A stretch of 64,000 nt of DNA from Nothophaeocryptopus gaeumannii (GCA_031771865.1 JASISA010000027.1:372001-436000); one strand, 5' to 3'; numbered from the stretch's first letter, positions 42,218 through 54,000 are shown. Program-made: numbers and translations. The notes: generated by a model not told the origin, from the letters alone.

Positions 42218-43258
42218 TTACGCCTTGTGATATGCGTGGTGCTTCCTCGTGCACCACTCCCTTCGCATCTTTGCAAGCAGAATTTGGACTTCCACAGCAC
42301 TCCACCCAAGGAGTCTTGTGAATGGCGCCACCGTGAATGCTTCCATCCCCTCGAGGAAGTTCAGGCAGCAATACTGGCGTCTTGTCAGTGCTGGCCATGA
42401 AATCGTATGTGCGTATGTAAGTGAAAGCCTACCCGCCCAATCTCCTTCATCCTAGGATCCTTCGGCCAGTCGTTGCTTGGTCGTTTGAGGTGATGCACTG
42501 TCACGTCCTCGAATCCAGCGTCTTTCAGCCAGCCTTCATAGTGGCCTGCGTTGGGGGCAAATCTGTCCATCTTCGCAAAAGCTTCATTCATGAGCCTTCC
42601 CCATTGCAGAATCGCAGCATCTTCGGGCACAGATCCATCGTCACAGTGGATCTGCCATTCGATCTCAACCAGCTCAATGCAGCCTCCCGGCTTGAGCGCG
42701 GCCAATGCTCGCTTGTAGAAGTTCGGGTAGTCTGAAATGTGTGCCACGAGGTAGCGGTGGTGTATCATGTCGAAGCGGTTGTCTCCGAAGGTCCATTCTT
42801 TGTCGAAGTCGTCGATCTCGAAACGGCAGTTTGCTGGAACCCAAATTGGCTGGATTGGTGACAAGTCTGAGCAAGCATCAGTTACTGCGTTCGTACAAGC
42901 TGCACGATCGCCTACCTGTGCCAATGATCTGACAGTCAGGGAACTGATCTGCCATGTCTATGCACCATATTCCTGTGCCTGTGCCAAGATCCAGGATCTC
43001 TTTCGGGTCGTCTGTCAAGGGAGCCAGATACAGCTTTCCGTCAAGCTGGAGCTTGCAGTTGTGATGTTCTATATCCTGTCTGTCCAGCTCTTTCTCATCG
43101 TCCGGGAACAGATACTTCCCGTCTTCGTACCCATGGTATCTTCTGCCGTTCTCATGACGAAACCGTGTCACGGCACTCGTGATGGACGTGCTACTGCTAG
43201 CAATGGATTCACGATCCCCGCCGAAGGTGCTGTCATGCTCGTACTCGTCGGCCTCCAT
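42218..43258 (-). CDS. LaeA-like SAM-dependent methyltransferase, three exons
   Basis: Exons 43258-42916, 42866-42433 and 42373-42218, with introns of 49 nt (GTAGGC...CTCAG) and 59 nt (GTAGGC...GCCAG); the product is 310 residues. The splices restore IIGT to DLSPIQP and KEIGR to YCCLNFLEGMEAF. The SAM-binding motif I reads ILDLGTGTGIWCIDMAD, then PIQPIWVPANCRFEIDDFD, FDMIHHRYL and LKPGGCIELVE, the order seen in fungal LaeA-like class I methyltransferases. The Ser-rich N terminus (about 1-35) is variable. LaeA itself is a nuclear regulator of secondary metabolism, but most of the many LaeA-like proteins have no assigned substrate. It stands divergently from the MetE-like gene. Confidence 0.88.
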
Positions 43259-44219
43259 TTTGTTCGCTCAATGTCCAATTCCGCAGTTGACCGGCGCAAT
43301 TTTCCCGTCTCTCGCGATGCTGCCGCTCTGTGTGCTGACACAGCACCGCCATCTCGTCGATAGGCGCGCCGCACGCTCTTATGGCAAGAGCAAGTCCCGA
43401 CTGTGTGGTTCATAGCTGCCGCACCATGACCAGCAACGCATTTACATCAAGACCCTTCGCCGGCAGGGCGCGCCTACGAATATTTCATCGCCAATCCTGG
43501 CCTCTCACACACTCCCTTGCATGAAGTCTATTCTGACCATTGACAGCGGCGGGACCGACTCCTTCATCGGAAATCCCTCGTGAAGATTCGTCGGGTCTTC
43601 AGAACTACCCCAAAGACAGCTAGCCATGCGAGAAGTGATGAGTCTCAGCGGCACAGCGCGGACTGTCTGCCAAGAACATTCTGCACGGCACCGCTCTCGC
43701 CGGCGGGGAAAGACTTTCATCCACCACTATGCAGAAGCCACTTCTAGAGCAAGGAAATACAGGACCCTTCCCGCTAGCAAGACCGCTTCTGCACGCGCAT
43801 CACCTTCATCCGCAGAAGCAGAAGCCATTTCATACCCTCAATGGACGAGAAATGCCTCGATATATGCCTCGAATGTATCATAATGCCACCGGCCGAGGTT
43901 AATGCCTCATCCATCCCGACCTCCCTTGCAAGGCGTCCTCGTCTGCCAGCAGCCGGTGGCTCAAAGACATACACTAGTCGCAGCTCCCTCATGCGGGTCG
44001 ATAGAAATAATAGCCTTCTCGTGGAGGTCCATCTTTTTCTAGAAATAGCCAGGCTGCGGAAGGACGTACCTTGACTTCCGGGTAAAATTGCCACGCAGCC
44101 CGGCTCCCTCACATGCAACAAGACGAGAAAAACTTATGATCTGTATCAGCCCCACCTTCGCACAATCTATTCCATCTCACCGGATCCATCACAGTCCTGC
44201 CATTCGCTCTCTTGATAAC
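43259..44219. other. Divergent intergenic region between the methyltransferase and MetE-like genes
   Basis: No gene is supported. A shared bidirectional promoter for the two genes is possible but the distance (about 960 bp) makes it unproven. Confidence 0.45.
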
Positions 44220-45433
44220 ATGGCCAGCGGCTGTCATCTCGTGGGGAGCGTTCCTCTGCCGGACGCAGAATCAACCTTTCGAAAATGCTTGGCTGCTGTG
44301 CCAGGACGACTGAAACGCATCACCGATGGCGAGACAGGCAGTCGTTCCCTGTTTACGACCTTCCAAGGATCTGTATTCGATGCATATCCGGCAATGAAAA
44401 CGGAGTTCATTCATAATGCGGCAATCAATACGAAGGAATTCACGCCGGAGCAGGTCGACGAGGGTATTGATGCAATCAAGAAGGCTGGTCTTGAAACTGG
44501 TTATGATACAGCTGCGATAGGGAGCTATGGAGTCTTTCGGAGATTGCGAGATGAGGGCGTCATCCCAAAGGGTGTGAGGCTGCAGGTCTGCATTCCGACT
44601 TCGCCCAATGTGCTACTACCGTTCGTCCAAAAGGCATTCCAGGCCCGGATAGAACCGATCTATGAGGAAGCTCTGCTTCAGGCAATTCGAAACATTCAAA
44701 ATGCTATCCCACACGAAGATCTCGCCATTCAGATCGACGTCGCCGCAGACACGGCGTTCTGGGAGGCGAAAAACCCGGAGTCTATCAAGGAAAACGATGG
44801 GCTTAAATGGTTTCAGCCGTGGTGGGAGGGTGATGTCAAGGACTATTGTACAGGTTACATTCTCCGTCTGATCGGCGCGGTTGATGCTGATGTAGAGGTT
44901 GGCATTCACAATTGCTATGGTGAATCCAGCTCTCGGAACTAAAGGGAATGACCACAATTACTGACATGAGAACTCTAGGTGACATGGAGCACCGACACTG
45001 GCACGAGCCATCCTCTCTCGCCGTTGTGGTAGAACGACAAAAGCGCGTCATGGAAGCCTCACCACATCCTATCAACTGGTTTCACATGCCGGTACCAAAG
45101 TCCGCCATCGAGCGACCTGAGGTCGGATTGGAGAGATACCTCTCACCTCTCAAGGAGTTGCTTCCATACATTGAGAAGCAAAATACTGACGTGTACCTGG
45201 GCATCATTCACGAATACAAGCCGGAGGTGACACAGCAGATGATCGAAGCCGTGCACAAAGTGGTGCCTGGGTTGAAGTTTGGCGTGGCGACTGAATGTGG
45301 TGGCGGAAGGATGGACTGGCCTGCGTTCCAGGATGCTCTGAACATCGCGAAGGATGTGACGGTGCCGGTTGTTGAGGTCGATGCTACTGGTGGTGCCGAG
45401 AAGGTGAATGATCATGTCAACGGCCATCTCTGA
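44220..45433 (+). CDS. MetE-like protein (cobalamin-independent methionine synthase superfamily), two exons
   Basis: Exon 1 is 44220-44919, the 59-nt intron 44920-44978 (GTGAAT donor, CTCTAG acceptor), and exon 2 is 44979-45433; the product is 384 residues. It corresponds in size to the C-terminal catalytic barrel of MetE alone (full MetE is about twice as long). It starts with GSVPLPDAE and ends near AEKVNDHVNGHL. The zinc site of the family seems kept in part: the H-x-C pair in GIHNCYG (about 227-233) and a later Cys in TECGGGR. MetE transfers a methyl group to homocysteine; short fungal homologues have unknown methyl donors and acceptors. A methionine-type permease follows on the same strand, which fits a role in sulfur or methyl metabolism (inference). 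Confidence 0.75.
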
Positions 45434-46983
45434 ACAGGTGGACGAGGAGTAGAGAGAGATGGGACGGGAGTTTTCACACGCTATTCAATAATGCTAATCA
45501 AATTCTGAAGCAACTGACGATCCAACTGTGAGTTTGCTTGGCATCGCTGCGGAAATTTTAATTGAGATGCCGACTTCGCTTTTGCCTCTCTCCATCAACA
45601 TTAGAACAACAACGTACTTCAGCCTGAGATATGGAATACGCTCAAGCTGGACTCTACGTGCCCGTCCGATACCGGGAAATGCGCAACTGGAACACGCGAT
45701 AGAATGGAATATGTTGCCGGCGCAAGAGCGCCCTCTTCAACATACCGCCCCTAATTGATGGGCATTAGCAACTCAAGATATACGACATCTCAGATCTCGA
45801 TCATATAATGCATGACACCCCATAATCCCACGGAACTGGCAGTCTTGGAATGTATACCTGACAGCCATGTCGGCAAGCAATCGCTGAGTCGTCAGCGAAA
45901 AGTGGCCTTCGCTCCTCAAGACCAAGCTGAGAGGCAGAGGCGATCAGTGGCATTTGACAATGGCACAAGTCGAGTCTCCACCAAGCACTGATGCGACAGA
46001 TGTACCTTGGACGGAGAACGACTTCAAAATTCTTCCGCTGGAGATGCACTCCCTATGATTTTCTTGTCTCGGATCTGGCAATTCTCCAATATACTTTTCG
46101 CTCTGTCAGGATCTTCAGCAGTATGTCAATGCTCGCGAAGGAGAGGCTGTGATGATATCCCGCATGCTTGCATATTGTTCTCATCGGTCAGATCCATCGC
46201 GACATCCGATCTGATCTGCTCTTTGTCTCGCGGCCTTTGGAGGGCAACGATCCTTCGCAACACTGTCGCGCCAGACAGGTTACATTGCAGCCATCAAATC
46301 GCGCAGCATGCGTCGGCATAGGAGCGGTGTCCGATATTTGCGGCATGTTGGGTGAACCCTCGTTCATTGCCCCTGCATGTTCGTGGCTCGTGGTCTTCAG
46401 CTTTACTATGTCTTGGCGTTGAATGCGAGGGATTCCCAGGAGCTTGGTAAACACTTTCTCGCGGAAAAACACAGTGTGAGAAGCACACGACCTTCAGGAG
46501 AACCGGCAAGCATTTGAGGACATTCGTGAAGGTCGTACGACTTTGTATATCGTCGTCAAAACATTTTCGACAATACCCAAAAGGCTGACAAGGCCCGGAC
46601 CGTCCGCAGAGCAGGTACCCTTGCCGAGAAATTCCTGTATGGCGTGCTCGACCATCGGACAACCTCATACACCAATCGCAGACACCGAGGCTACTTTGCC
46701 TTGTCCGCTCCCACGCACGAGCAACCTTCGAGAACATGTGATGCGCATGTGGTTGCTATTTGCAACATATTTCTCTCGTAATTCTTGGCTCCTATGGTCT
46801 GTCGTCAGGCTTGGCGGAGATGGCGATGATGTGTAACTTGAGAAAGGCGCGGCAAACAAAAGGACTGTGCGGTCCACTTGCTGTTTGATATGTAGGTGAC
46901 AGCTGGGTTTCATTCTAGTCAAGACTGAACACAATATCCCAGACCTTGTAGTTCTTGAGGTGGCGCCTCAGGGAGCAGTCAAG
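45434..46983. other. Intergenic / promoter region of the permease gene
   Basis: About 1.5 kb without a supported gene. A minus-strand frame at 46294-46737 has a few CxxC motifs but no wider family pattern and is not called. Confidence 0.45.
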
Positions 46984-48630
46984 ATGTTCAAGGCGTGGAA
47001 TAGCTCGAAACAGCCCTCGACTGGCGCCGCCAGCGTTTCCGACTCGGATCGAGCCGAAGGTGTCACTGAATATGATGCCGGGTCAGGTACGCCATCCAAG
47101 CACAAACGCCACTTCGTCCCCATACTCACAGGTTCCACAGACCACGATGGCCAAGCACCGCAATCCAAACGCCAAATTGGCGTCCTCTCGGCCGCCTTTC
47201 TCATCTTCAACCGAATGGTTGGTACTGGTATCTTTGCGACCCCAAGCAGCATCCTAGCTTTGTCCGGAAGCGTGGGCTTAGCGCTCTTTATGTGGCTAGC
47301 CGGTATGCTCATTGCAGCTGCTGGCATGGCGGTATACCTGGAGTTCGGAACCGCTATCCCAAAGAACGGCGGCGAGAAGAACTACCTCGAATACGTTTTC
47401 CGGAGACCGAAGTTCATCGTAACTGGATTCTACACTGGCTACGTGATCCTCCTCGGTTGGGCTGGATCAAACTCCGTCGTCTTCGGCGAGTACATTCTCA
47501 ATGCCGCCAATGTCGAAGTCGGTCGCTGGAATCAACGAGGTGTGGGACTAGCATGCATCACAGCAGCCTTCCTCATCCATGGTCTCGCTCTTAAATGGGG
47601 TCTTCGTTTGCAGAACCTCCTCGGTATCATCAAGCTGATCATCATCCTCATCATCGTGGTCGCTGGCTGGGCAGCTCTGGGCGGCGCGCTCGAAATAGAG
47701 AAGCCTCACAATTTCGACAATGCTTTCGAAGGCACGACTGGCAGCGCATATGGCGTTGTCACGGCGTTGTACAATGTCATCTGGAGCTACATCGGATACT
47801 CGAACGCCAACTACGCTCTCAGCGAAACCAAAAACCCCGTCAAGACCCTCAAACTTGCTGCCCCCCTAGCGCTCTGCAGCGTGGGTGTCCTCTATATGCT
47901 CTGCAACATCGCCTACTTCGCCGCCGTCCCAAAAGACGAAATTCTCTCTTCTGGACGAATCCTCGCCGCCTCTTTCTTCCGCAACGTCTTCGGAACCCGA
48001 GCCGAACGCGCCATGTCCGTCTTCGTCGCCCTCTCAGCCTTCGGAAACGTCCTCTCCGTCATCTTCTCTCAAGGTCGTCTGGTACAAGAACTCGGTCGAG
48101 AAGGGATCTTACCATTCTCCCACTTCTGGGCTTCGAATAGACCTTTCAACGCCCCGCTTGCAGGTCTTTTCGAACATTGGCTGGTAAGCGTGATTATTAT
48201 GCTCGCACCACCGCCAGGAGACGCATATAATTTCATTTTGAATGTGATATCTTACCCGTTGGCGATCGTCAACTCTTTCGTCGCTTCCGGACTTATTTAC
48301 CTCTACCTCCACAAAGACGCCTGGAACTGGTCTCCACCATTCAAAGCCACCTTGCCGGTAGCGATCTTCTTCTTCCTGAGCAACATCTACCTCGTGGTTG
48401 CGCCGTTCGTTCCGCCCACGGATGGGAACAGCATTTACGAGACGTTACCTTACTACCTGCATTGCGTGGTCGGTTGGGGGATCGTTGCCGGTGGAGGGGT
48501 GTATTGGTTGATTTGGGCGATTGTTTTGCCGAAGATTGGGAAGTATGAGTTGGTTAGGGAGGAGGAGGTTGATGAGATTGATGGATGGACGAGGTATCAT
48601 TTTGTTAGGAGGCCGATCAACAGCCTATAG
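46984..48630 (+). CDS. LAT-type amino-acid permease, Mup1-like (high-affinity methionine permease type)
   Basis: The product is 548 residues in one exon from ATG 46984. A polar N terminus of about 70 residues precedes 12 membrane segments beginning IGVLSAAFLIFNRMVGTGIF, whose GTGIF motif is typical of the LAT/APC family. SNANYALSETKNPVKTLK in the middle is characteristic of the Mup1-type branch that takes up methionine and cysteine in yeasts. Substrate is inferred from family resemblance only. It begins 1.55 kb after the MetE-like gene and ends 269 bp before the phosphonopyruvate hydrolase-like gene, all on the plus strand. Confidence 0.88.
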   Translation: MFKAWNSSKQPSTGAASVSDSDRAEGVTEYDAGSGTPSKHKRHFVPILTGSTDHDGQAPQSKRQIGVLSAAFLIFNRMVGTGIFATPSSILALSGSVGLALFMWLAGMLIAAAGMAVYLEFGTAIPKNGGEKNYLEYVFRRPKFIVTGFYTGYVILLGWAGSNSVVFGEYILNAANVEVGRWNQRGVGLACITAAFLIHGLALKWGLRLQNLLGIIKLIIILIIVVAGWAALGGALEIEKPHNFDNAFEGTTGSAYGVVTALYNVIWSYIGYSNANYALSETKNPVKTLKLAAPLALCSVGVLYMLCNIAYFAAVPKDEILSSGRILAASFFRNVFGTRAERAMSVFVALSAFGNVLSVIFSQGRLVQELGREGILPFSHFWASNRPFNAPLAGLFEHWLVSVIIMLAPPPGDAYNFILNVISYPLAIVNSFVASGLIYLYLHKDAWNWSPPFKATLPVAIFFFLSNIYLVVAPFVPPTDGNSIYETLPYYLHCVVGWGIVAGGGVYWLIWAIVLPKIGKYELVREEEVDEIDGWTRYHFVRRPINSL

Positions 48631-48899
48631 GGTAGTGATTAGATGTGAGAATTGAAACTTCTGATCTTGAGTCTCTGCCGGGATGCATGTTTCATTGAGC
48701 TCCTGGAGGTGGTGTTCGTGAGCATGGCAGTGACGATCTCGGGACGAAGTGCGGTGCTGATCCTTCTGAATTTTATGTGGTATATGTATGCACGAGGTTG
48801 ATCTTTAGGGAACTCCAATTGACTGGTTGAGACACACCTTGCATCGAATTCTCGATTGAACCACACTCTCCATCGATTTCCGAAGATCGTCCAAACTCC

Positions 48900-49787
48900 A
48901 TGGCCAACACCATGCCACGAGAAGCCATCTCCCAACTCCGCCACCTCCTCGACCCTCACAAACCCCTCATAGCAATGTCCTCCCACTCCTCTCTCTCCGC
49001 CAAACTAGCAGCCCAAGCCGGCTTCAAAGCAATCTGGCTCTCCGGCTTCGAACTCTCAGCCCTCCACTGCGTCCCCGACGCCAGTATCCTCCCCATGTCC
49101 ACCCACTTGGAAGCCACTCGCGCCATAACTCAATCCGTTGTGGTCCCTGTGATCGCGGATATGGACACCGGCTGGGGCAACGCTGTCAACGTCTACCACA
49201 ACGTCCGAAAATTTGCCGAGGCAGGAGCCGCGGGGGTGATGCTAGAAGATAAGACGTTTCCGAAGGATTCAAGTCTTCGTCCAGGAGGGAGACAGGTTCT
49301 CGTGAGGAAGGAGGAGTTTTGTGGGAAGATTCGTGCTGCGAAAGATTGCTGCCCGGACCCACCGGTGATTATAGCGAGGACGGAAGCACTCATCGCGGGT
49401 CTAGGACAGGCAGAGGCGATGGATCGGGCGAGAGCGTATGAAGAAGCAGGGGCTGATGCTGTGCTGATTCACTCAAAACAGAAAACGCCCGATGAGGTTT
49501 TGGAGTTTTGTCGAGCGTGGGATGGGAGAGTCCCGCTCGTTCTTGTGCCAACTGCATATCCCCAGCTTTCGTTCGAGGAGATCGCGGAGCTGGGGAAAGT
49601 CGGGTGCGTGATTTGTGGGAATCATGCGATTCGAGGGGCTGTGGAGGGAATGAAGAGGACGTTTGAGACGATTATGAAGGAGGGGGGGATTGGTGGTGTT
49701 GAGGGCGATATGCCGAGTGTGGAGGATGTGTTTGAGTTGCAGGGCGATGAGAGAATGAGGGAGTTGGAGAAGGAGTATTTGCGATAA
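48900..49787 (+). CDS. Phosphonopyruvate hydrolase / PEP mutase-like enzyme (isocitrate lyase superfamily)
   Basis: A 295-residue single-exon protein. It shows all marks of the PEP mutase / isocitrate lyase fold: SGFELSA (48-54), the metal-binding DMDTGWGN (87-94), the gating loop EDKTFPKDSS (116-125), ARTEALIAGLG (159-169), IHSKQK and VLVPTAYPQLSFEE. The loop is of the C-P lyase type and not that of isocitrate lyase (no KKCGH). In the loop, PEP mutase has Asn and phosphonopyruvate hydrolase Thr at the position of Ser124 here, so the hydrolase reaction (phosphonopyruvate to pyruvate and phosphate) is the better guess, with mutase or another C-C/C-P substrate possible. Length matches the family. 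ATG 48912 could also be used. Confidence 0.85.
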   Translation: MANTMPREAISQLRHLLDPHKPLIAMSSHSSLSAKLAAQAGFKAIWLSGFELSALHCVPDASILPMSTHLEATRAITQSVVVPVIADMDTGWGNAVNVYHNVRKFAEAGAAGVMLEDKTFPKDSSLRPGGRQVLVRKEEFCGKIRAAKDCCPDPPVIIARTEALIAGLGQAEAMDRARAYEEAGADAVLIHSKQKTPDEVLEFCRAWDGRVPLVLVPTAYPQLSFEEIAELGKVGCVICGNHAIRGAVEGMKRTFETIMKEGGIGGVEGDMPSVEDVFELQGDERMRELEKEYLR

Positions 49788-49934
49788 AAGCTGGTGTGAT
49801 GGCAGAGTTGTGAGACTTGGCTTAAGAGACTGCTTGTGACTTCGCGTTGAAGGCGGTTCGAATGCGTTGATGAGATATGCCTCATTTTCGACCTTGCTCG
49901 TCACCTTCCAGATGGTAATGACTCTCGCAAGACA

Positions 49935-50628
49935 TCACCCAGTCTCGATCTTTCGGTTTACGTGCTCGGCTGTCACTAATGCCTTTGTCACTTCATAGAC
50001 AAACTCTTGCGGATATTTCTCGAGGTTTTCCGCGAGCACTGCTGGGTTGGCTCTTGTAACAATCATGTCCACCAATAGCTGCTTCAGCTTGCTGTTCGGA
50101 TGCGTAACCTTTCCAAACCTGATGGCACACCTTCCATTCCGGCATGTTTCCTGAAATGGAAGTGAAGTCAATGTACTGATTGATGACCTCGTTGCAGAAG
50201 AGTGGATCCAAAAGATGTTCACCAGCAGCATACATGTCGACGTATAGAATGTGCTTCGTCGTGCTATCGATCTCATGGTCGACGGAAAGGCGGTCACTAT
50301 AAACCCAGTCAAAATATGTTTTGAAGGTTTCTTCTTTCAACTCAGAGAGCTTGACCCTCTGCCTTCGAGCTTCGATCCATTCGCCTGAGAGCGCAGTGGC
50401 AAATTCCTTGGACTTCTTGTAGAGCTTTTCCCGATGGACCGTGGATGGGTCGACAGAATCTCTGACAAAGACGTCGACAAGGTCAAAGTAAACCCAGCTA
50501 AGTGATGGTCAGTGTCCGCGATGAAAAGTTTTACACTGGATGCTATACCTCTGTCGCTTCGCGGGACGATGCTTATTGATGGCTGCTTCTGCCGGGCGCT
50601 TGCCATTAATATTCAGATTCTGGCCCAT
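49935..50628 (-). CDS. BTB/POZ-like protein, two exons, with an apparent frameshift
   Basis: Exon 1 is 50628-50549, the 51-nt intron 50548-50498 (GTATAG donor, CTTAG acceptor), and exon 2 runs from 50497. The product opens MGQNLNINGKRPAEAAINK and continues with a BTB core: VDVFVRDSVDPSTVHREKLY, SKEFATALSG and ETFKTYFDWVYSDRL. At about 50105-50117 (an AAA/GG region) the sensible reading moves one base, from EWKVCHQVW to THPNSKLKQLLVDMIVTRAN; the second frame then ends at 49935, the first at 49993. The C-terminal part after the shift is typical of fungal BTB proteins. Either a recent frameshift or a sequence error. BTB domains mediate dimerisation or cullin-3 binding. Confidence 0.65.
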
Positions 50629-50850
50629 CGCTCTATTGTAATGTTACCTTCGTGGACATTCAGAAGGAAGCCTGTTGAAGGAAAAGAGGCGTGCATTCAT
50701 GAGAGTGATGAGGCACCTTCAAATTTTCAGACGCAATGTCAGTGGAATGTTTCAAGCTGTTGAGCAAGACAAGCGAGAGCAACTGCCAAGCAGATCTGTC
50801 GAGACCTCCATGTCTCATAAGTTTCCCAGAACACAACCACAGCTCTGCTC

Positions 50851-52043
50851 TCATGGAACGGCCCTATATGTGTCCGTGCTACAGGTGTTCGGCGAGCTCG
50901 TCGTGTCTGACTCGCACAGCTGAGCCTCCACCTCACTCTCATGATCGTGATAGAAGCATCTCTCAATCCACGCAGGATAGTGAGTTTCGCCTCCCTTCCT
51001 GCCTCTGGCGGTGCCGCGCGTTATCATCGTGACCAGAATCTTAGGCGGAAGTGTCAACGCGGACATCTTGAAGTCGGCCTCGTCGATCTTGGGCAGAAAG
51101 GCGTCCGCGAGCCATCGCAATAGGCCAGTGCCAGCACGCACGCCGTCGCAGCAGACATTCAATGGGTAATACGACAGGCAACCGTGAAGCTTCTCACGAA
51201 TGAGTTCATCCGTGATGAAGACCTTGAGTCCGTTGTCGCGCATGTCATCGGCGATGTTGTACATCCGGCAGAGGCACTTCAACCTAGCGGAACGATCGTC
51301 GAGGAAGATATTACTGCAAATGCCGTCTGTGCATTCGGTGTCCTCGGCATGGGCGATGTCGAGGTTGCTGAAGTCGAGCTTGCCAGAGTAGACCCAGCCC
51401 ACGTAGATGTTGAATGCAGTTGGACACATACACGGAAGGTATACCACGTCGTCCGGGAGGAAACCGCCAAGAGGATGGTTGAGGCGGACGCGTCCAGACC
51501 GCTGAATAATGTTCTTCACGTGCATTGGGAACCTCCGCTCCCGATCTTCCCCAAGCTGCAGGTGAACGATGTTGGTGTACTGGAAGTCGCGCCTAGCGTG
51601 CTGTTAGCAAGAGATACTGAGTAACAATGCATTTGCCCTGACTTCAAGCGCTTCACTGTTCTCTCTGTGGTAGCCTCCAACTCTGGTGCTGTGGGTGACG
51701 TGCGAGCTGTGGTTCGTTTATTACTGGTGTTGTGTGTGCCGTCGGTCTCAACGGAAATGCTCCAGAACGGCGCTACACCCTCCAGAATGTGACTGAGCGA
51801 CTTGGGCATAGGTCGATCGATAGCCTCGGTGCCTTCGGTGCCGGCGCGCTTGGTTGCCGTGTTGGAGGCATTGCTCGACGAGGTCTGCCCGGACTCCTGG
51901 CCGATCAATGTCGTAGAACTGAAGCTGGCACTGCTGCTGCTGGCTCGCTGGGGCCCGCTTCGGGTTCTGAGGCGAGCTGCAGTGCCTCCAAGCTCGGAGC
52001 TGATCATCTCAAAATCGTTGGCAGGGCCAGAGAATGCCAACAT
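50851..52043 (-). CDS. BTB/POZ-like protein with long low-complexity N terminus, two exons
   Basis: Exon 1 is 52043-51657 and exon 2 is 51600-50851, with a 56-nt intron (GTGAAG donor, AACAG acceptor) in matching phase; the product is about 378 residues. Other splice choices are possible. Exon 1 encodes a Ser/Thr/Ala-rich, probably disordered region (starts MLAFSGPANDFEM). Exon 2 has the BTB fold: RDFQYTNIVHLQLGEDR, FNIYVGWVYSGKLDF and LKCLCRMYNIADDMRD. It lies next to, and on the same strand as, the other BTB gene, but the two are not close copies. Confidence 0.65.
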
Positions 52044-54000
52044 GTTGTGACGAGAGAGGAAGTCGGATAGTCGAAGAGAGGAAGTTCATCGCGCGTGGCC
52101 CGGAGCTTACCGAAGGCAGACGCGGCATACTCGCAGTGAGGGAAGGCACGATACATCTCATCATCACTTCACGCGCGGAGCCGCCACGCTTCACGCTCAC
52201 TTGTGCCGCCCTCTTTGAAACTCGCAGTGGTGTCACGCCTCTTGCGGCGCGCCTGACATGGCATTTGGCTGCCATCTTTGAACACTCATTTCCCGCCGCA
52301 CCGGCGGACAAAGTGGCTTGCCGGTATACTCACGACGTCTTCCATCACACAATGGTGGTTGCAACTACAACCGCGGGTGTAGCTCTCCTGCTTCTTATCT
52401 TTAGCCCGGCCCTGCTCGAGACCTGTTCGAGATCTCTGCTACGCCAGGTCGCGTCTCCTCAGCGTATCCAAATCTGCTCGACCAACATATAGACCAACAC
52501 GTCTGGCCTGATATCACGGCCACGCCAGGCTCTTGACCTCGAGGGAACAGTCTCTCTTTTGATAGTGCAAGGCTTTGTGACATCGCAGAGGATCGGTGTT
52601 GCGTGGTCGCAAGGGTGACGATCGAGAAGACGGCAGACGCATTGGCTGTAGGAGGCGCCCAGACTGGTGCAGGAGATCAAATGTCGAATATATTGGGTCG
52701 CTGACGCTGTTTATGAGCTTGAGCGGTCGAATTGAACGTGATGGCAGAAGATGTAGCTTCCCGCGGCTGATGGCAGGAAAGGGGGCTTGCTCTTGACTTC
52801 ATCGCACTCTTCGCAACACCTCTTCCTCCTTTCAACACTGTATATGATCTCTTTTGACCAGTCCCTCATCGAATCTCAGGAGCAGATGTAAGTGGCTCTA
52901 TGCTTGACGAACGAGTGGAGGAGCCCGACTCACGACGTACACCGAGCTCTGGCTTGGCGGATGATGTGGAGCTGACTGCGGACCTTCTGCGGCTATCGTT
53001 ATCGCACGGATCCAGTATGCAGCAATCATATACGCCATGATTTCCTAGAGGTCAACCAATCACATCGGATATGTTAGTGCAGCTCAATTGCTTTGTCTCC
53101 AATTTAGTACTAACGGTTACTAGGGTGTATCGGCGTAAGCATCACTACTTCACCGACTGCACAACCAGCATCTGACAATCATTCAGTAGCATCACCCGCT
53201 TTCAGCCACTGATCGCGCCGGGTAGAGCCGGGTTCGACTCGTAAGTACACGCCATTGATGTGGGTTGTTTGCAACAGCGTCTGACATCGTAACAGCCGGT
53301 ATCCGAACAATTACCTTCTCTTTTTGTCGATCATTGGTTCTTGTAGCTTTTCGATCTTGCTCTGGTCTTTTGCTTCTTTCTGATTTTTGATCGTCGTCCA
53401 ATCGTGGTGAGTGAGCTTGGAGTGTATTGTCAACATATCATGAGGGTAATGATTAAATCATAGTACCAATGCTGAAGTCAGCTTCCACAACGTCTGTTCA
53501 CTTGGCATCTAAGACCTCACCAACAGACCTCATCTAAAAACTACCTAGGCAAAATCTCACACACAACCTATCGGAGTACCCAGTCCAGCAAAGCCGTCTC
53601 CGCCGCCCTTGCTTTGGCCCGCCCCAACAAGCACCCTTCTGCGACTGGCGCACACGCTCATCATAGGTATCTAGTTGAGCTCGAAATCTTTCCATGGTAT
53701 TCATTGGGCTCCAGCATAAGCACTGTACCTTTCTTTGGCTTCCTTGTCTTTCTCATGCATCTACTGTATAGCTTCTGCATTGTGTATCGCTCACGGTACA
53801 CCGCCGCCACCATTACATTCAGGTTTTGAGGATATATCCATGAGTTCGAGGACGAAAGGTTTCTGGAATGCCGTTTGTTGTTGATTTGAGTGATCGATTG
53901 CAGCATCTGGATTGTGGATAGATTCGACCTCCAAGGCCACCTTACTGGAAATCACTACTACTACAAGTCTGCATACTTGCAGCAAAAGAATTTTGCCACA
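52044..54000. other. Intergenic, no gene recognised
   Basis: About 2 kb between the BTB and MFS genes, which are transcribed away from each other. Short frames on both strands without family signals. The last about 150 bases before 54001 are likely the MFS leader. Confidence 0.5.

Noticed and set aside
46294..46737. 147-codon minus-strand frame with CDWC, CGRSGPC and CRKC motifs, a possible zinc-binding protein
   Set aside because: The cysteine spacing fits no known finger, the rest looks random, and no promoter or splice support was seen.
53161..53260. Possible tRNA around GGGTTCGACTC
   Set aside because: The T-loop-like word has no matching T-stem, acceptor stem or anticodon arm on either strand.
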